Source: Primula veris (lineage: Eukaryota > Streptophyta > Magnoliopsida > Ericales > Primulaceae). Taken from it: a stretch of 64,000 nt of DNA. The notes below the pieces were generated by a model, which saw only the letters and a list, made by a program, of their open reading frames with translations, searched no databases and was not told the DNA's origin. The translations under genes and the position numbers were made by a program. The DNA is taken from the NCBI GenBank assembly GCA_963682055.1, contig OY821751.1:8866001-8930000 (forward strand), given 5' to 3'. Positions 61,469 through 64,000 of this stretch are shown one piece after another (positions within the stretch are counted from its first letter, which is position 1; every line of letters begins with the position of its first letter).

Positions 61469-61766
61469 TTTTTAAGTACAAGTATTTCTTAAAAACGACC
61501 GATCGAAATGTACATAACGACCGATCGTTTTTGTCTGAAAAACGACCGGTCGTATTGTCCAATTCGACCGATCGTTTATTGTCCAAATTGTTCAAGAGAG
61601 TTCAATAATAAAACGACCGGTCGTTTTAATCATTTCGATCGGTCGTTTTTCGAAAGTAGACCATTTTGGGAATATTACAGAAAGGTAGCACATTCTGGGA
61701 ATTATGTGGGGGTCACCGTACCATTTCAGAAAAAAAAAAAAAAAAAAAAAAAAACTCCAACATCTG

Positions 61767-62966
61767 CATTTATCTCTCTCCTCTCATTTAATGAAAAAAA
61801 GCTTACATCTCACAAAAAAAAAGCTCATCAACTATGGTCTATCAATTTATTATCACACTCGTTCAATTAACATGTTGTGTGAGAGTAAATCAAGAGATTA
61901 ATAACACGCATAGAAGTACAAAGTGGAGCACCAAAATCCCTAGATATAGATCTGATATTAATCTTTGCATTTAATTCATTTTATGTATCATTTTTTTTTC
62001 CTATATATCCTTTTATCCGGTGTATTAGAACCCTAACTCATGTCTTTTTTTCATATCCACAATTACTGAGGTACATAATAGTCACATCGTCTTTAATTAG
62101 TTCAACAAATAGATGATTTTTCTGCCTATAAATATATCCATTTTCATGGGTATAACCAAGTAACTCAACTTACAGAAGCAATTTTTCAAAATAGAGTTGA
62201 GTTATTTCTATTACTCTTTTATAATTTTTAGTTTGAAAAATAAGTTTAATTCTTTTGAATTGTAGAGATTTTAGTTTAATAGAATATTTACAGTTTTCTT
62301 TTTAATCAAAAAAATTTGAAATCTATGCGTTATTTATCTCATCTGTATATGAATGTGTAGTTGAATAAAAATTTGAAGATTCTTTTTGCAAGTGGTGGCT
62401 TTAAAATTAAAAGTTGTATTGTTACAATTGGAATTAGTTTCTATAGTTAAGTATTATTGTTGTTACATTTTTTACTTAAAACATAATGATATTAGCAATA
62501 GGCTTGTGTTTTTGTAGGTGTTCATTTTTGTTACTTGAAACATAATTATGTTCTGAATAGACTTATGTTTTTGTAGCTATTTTTCCATTGTACAGTAGAA
62601 ATTTATAGTAGTTTCTGTTCTCAAGTTATGAATAGTACTTTATGTTTCTCATTGCTATTTACAATTACTTTAGTTTTTCCGGTAGTAGTAATTTTGTTCT
62701 CAAATTGCATATTAGAATTTGTAAGTTGCTATTAATAATTGTTTCTCATTCCCATTACTATAGAAACAAAATTAACAAATGTTACTTAACAGGTAACTTT
62801 TACTTGACATATCTTAGTTTGAGTTCTAATTACTTAAAAAGAGACTGTAATTTTAATTTATTTTAGTTTTGATATATTATTACTTGAAATTAACTCTAGT
62901 TTCTTTATCGTTATTTTCTTTACTTAATTTACAAACATGTTAAATTTACTTTTATTTTATTGTTAG
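61767..62966. other. AT-rich intergenic region before the Harbinger pseudogene
   Basis: Short T- and A-rich stretches; CTTGAAACATAATTATG-type words recur (62475 and 62535). It may include the 5' end of the PIF/Harbinger element, but no terminal inverted repeat was identified. No gene. Confidence 0.5.
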
Positions 62967-64000
62967 ATGGACAATAAAAACGGCCTGTTTGAAGCATTTG
63001 TAAGCCTCCAACAAGTAGTAGCTACTATGAATAATGATTGTGTTGCCTTCATGGTCAATATGCATGCATTGCTCAAAGAATGTACACACAATATGCATGC
63101 ATTGCTCGAAGAATGTACACACGGTAGAGATGCTATACCTAGAAGTCAAAATCCCTTTCAATTACAAATAGAGCATATCAATCGTTTAGTAAGAGATAAT
63201 GATAGTCATTGTATATCCCAACTTAGACGTACATTCATGCAGTTATGCATACGTCTTCAAAATGTGGCGGTCTTAACCCATTCTAGACACGTTACCTTAG
63301 AGGAGAAAGTTTGCATGTTTTTATACATTTATCCCACCATAGCAAGAACCATACTATAGGATTTAATTTTAGGCGATCTGGTCAAACTGTTAGTAAGCAT
63401 TTTAATGAGGTTTTACGCGGTGTATTACGCCTTAAAGGTGAGCTACTTGCCACTCCATAACCAGTTTCCACCGATAGTACAGATGAGAGATGGAAATATT
63501 TTAAGGTAAAATGTTATAGCTATATTAAGTAATTAACTAACCTGGTTAAAATTGAACAATGAACATTACTAATAATATGTGTTTTCCATGATAGAATTGC
63601 ATTGGTGCACTTCATGGGACATATGTTAGGGTTCATGTACGTGCGACTAATGCACCACGGTATAGGACTCGAAAAGGTCAACTAGCGTCCAACGTTCTAG
63701 GGGTTTGTTCTGAAGAAATGTAATTCATATATGTATTACCAGGTTGGGAAGGATCGGCTGTCGATTCTCGAGTGTTACGATATGTCGTTACATGGGAAAA
63801 TGGTTTAATGGTTCCTAATGGTTACTACTATTTAGTAGATGCGGGATACACAAACAGAAACGAGTTTCTAGCACCTTATAGATGTCAGTGTTACCATTTA
63901 TCTCTCTGGAGGGCGGGGGGTGCACCACGCAGTAAAGAGAAGTTCTTTAATATGAAGCACTCCGCTGCTAGAAATGCTATCAAAAGATGTTTTGGATTGT
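62967..64000 (+). pseudogene. PIF/Harbinger transposase (DDE_Tnp_4) pseudogene, 3' end cut by window
   Basis: Reads MDNKNGLFEAFVSLQQVV, an in-frame 11-residue repeat (NMHALLKECTH, NMHALLEECTH), then INRLVRDNDSHCISQLRRTF. A one-base frameshift near 63330 restores HHSKNHTIGFNFRRSGQTVS. A TAA interrupts after GELLATP. A GT-AG intron fits 63506-63594. Next come NCIGALHGTYVRVHVRATNA, YRTRKGQLASNVLGVCSEEM, an in-frame TAA at 63721, then LPGWEGSAVDSRVL, YLVDAGYTNRNEFLAPYR and FFNMKHSAARNAIKRCFG. PIF/Harbinger nucleases use a DDE triad. Here the first Asp (GALDGT in the family) is His (CAT at 63613) and the Glu of IER is Lys (AAA at 63982), so two of three catalytic residues are lost, besides the stops. 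Confidence 0.9.
63057..63122 (+). repeat. 33 bp in-frame tandem repeat in the Harbinger pseudogene
   Basis: AATATGCATGCATTGCTC plus AAGAATGTACACAC (with one A/G change) occurs twice in direct succession. It encodes two copies of an 11-residue unit near the protein N-terminus, before the helix-turn-helix region. Confidence 0.9.

Larger units (their letters stand above)
59232..61757 (-). mobile_element. Mutator-like element with about 250 bp TIRs, perfect 9 bp TSD
   Basis: Left TIR 59232-59480 and right TIR 61490-61757 are inverted copies (outer end GAGTTTTTT..., then AAATGGTAC, ATAATTCCCAGAATG, TATTCCCAAAATGGTCTACT) differing at few sites apart from an expanded A-run at 61730-61754. CAACATCTG flanks both sides (59223-59231 and 61758-61766). 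TIRs and adjoining DNA carry about 18 palindromic words of the type AACGACCGGTCGTT. The inside encodes one truncated transposase ORF. The perfect TSD and similar TIRs mark a recent insertion. Confidence 0.93.

Overview
The window is nuclear DNA from a flowering plant, most likely a eudicot. The evidence is GT-AG introns in every host gene, plant-specific gene families (a MAPR/MSBP-type cytochrome-b5-like protein, a chloroplast-type DUF309 protein, a HINT histidine-triad protein, a B3-domain protein), an AT-rich intergenic background, and a load of plant retrotransposons and MITEs. No bacterial, organellar or CRISPR-like features and no tRNA or rRNA genes were seen.

Layout. 1-5777: 3' half of a Ty3/gypsy chromovirus (pol end plus a 2.07 kb 3' LTR). 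5778-8920: decayed intergenic DNA with a solo LTR (6644-7800, TSD AAGCT). 8920-18506: broken tandem copies of the MAPR promoter and first exon, two degenerate MITEs, a GTTCG-rich repeat, a 5'-truncated LINE (TSD of 11 bp) and a very young Copia element (14739-18433, TSD TATCC, LTRs identical by eye) ending 73 bp before the MAPR start codon. 18507-23483: two-exon MAPR gene with a 4.36 kb repeat-filled intron. 24853-27311 (minus): three-exon DUF309 gene, with a 576 bp Mutator-type MITE 81 bp upstream of its ATG. 29398-34488 (minus): five-exon HINT gene; its first exon, leader and intron start are echoed upstream as far as 39379, inside about 7 kb of local tandem repeats. 40350-47193: a complete but coding-dead Copia element (TSD AGATC) with nearly identical 212 bp LTRs. 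48415-48542: a 128 bp hAT MITE. 53797-56795 (minus): six-exon B3-domain gene. 55946-56183 and 57969-58163: Stowaway-like and CACTA-like MITEs. 59232-61757: a Mutator-like element with about 250 bp terminal inverted repeats, a perfect 9 bp TSD and an ORF holding only the N-terminal part of the transposase. 62967-64000: a PIF/Harbinger transposase pseudogene running off the window.

The host genes show no operon-like relationship. The most unusual theme is first-exon echoing: two genes about 11 kb apart (MAPR and HINT) both carry several tandem copies of promoter + exon 1 + 5' intron. One distal HINT copy still looks usable as an alternative first exon. The second theme is non-autonomous but apparently recently mobile transposons: two Copia copies with near-identical LTRs but missing or dead gag/pol, and a Mutator-like element encoding only a DNA-binding fragment.

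All coordinates of spliced genes were derived by eye from splice signals and conserved protein reading; no alignment or database search was run.
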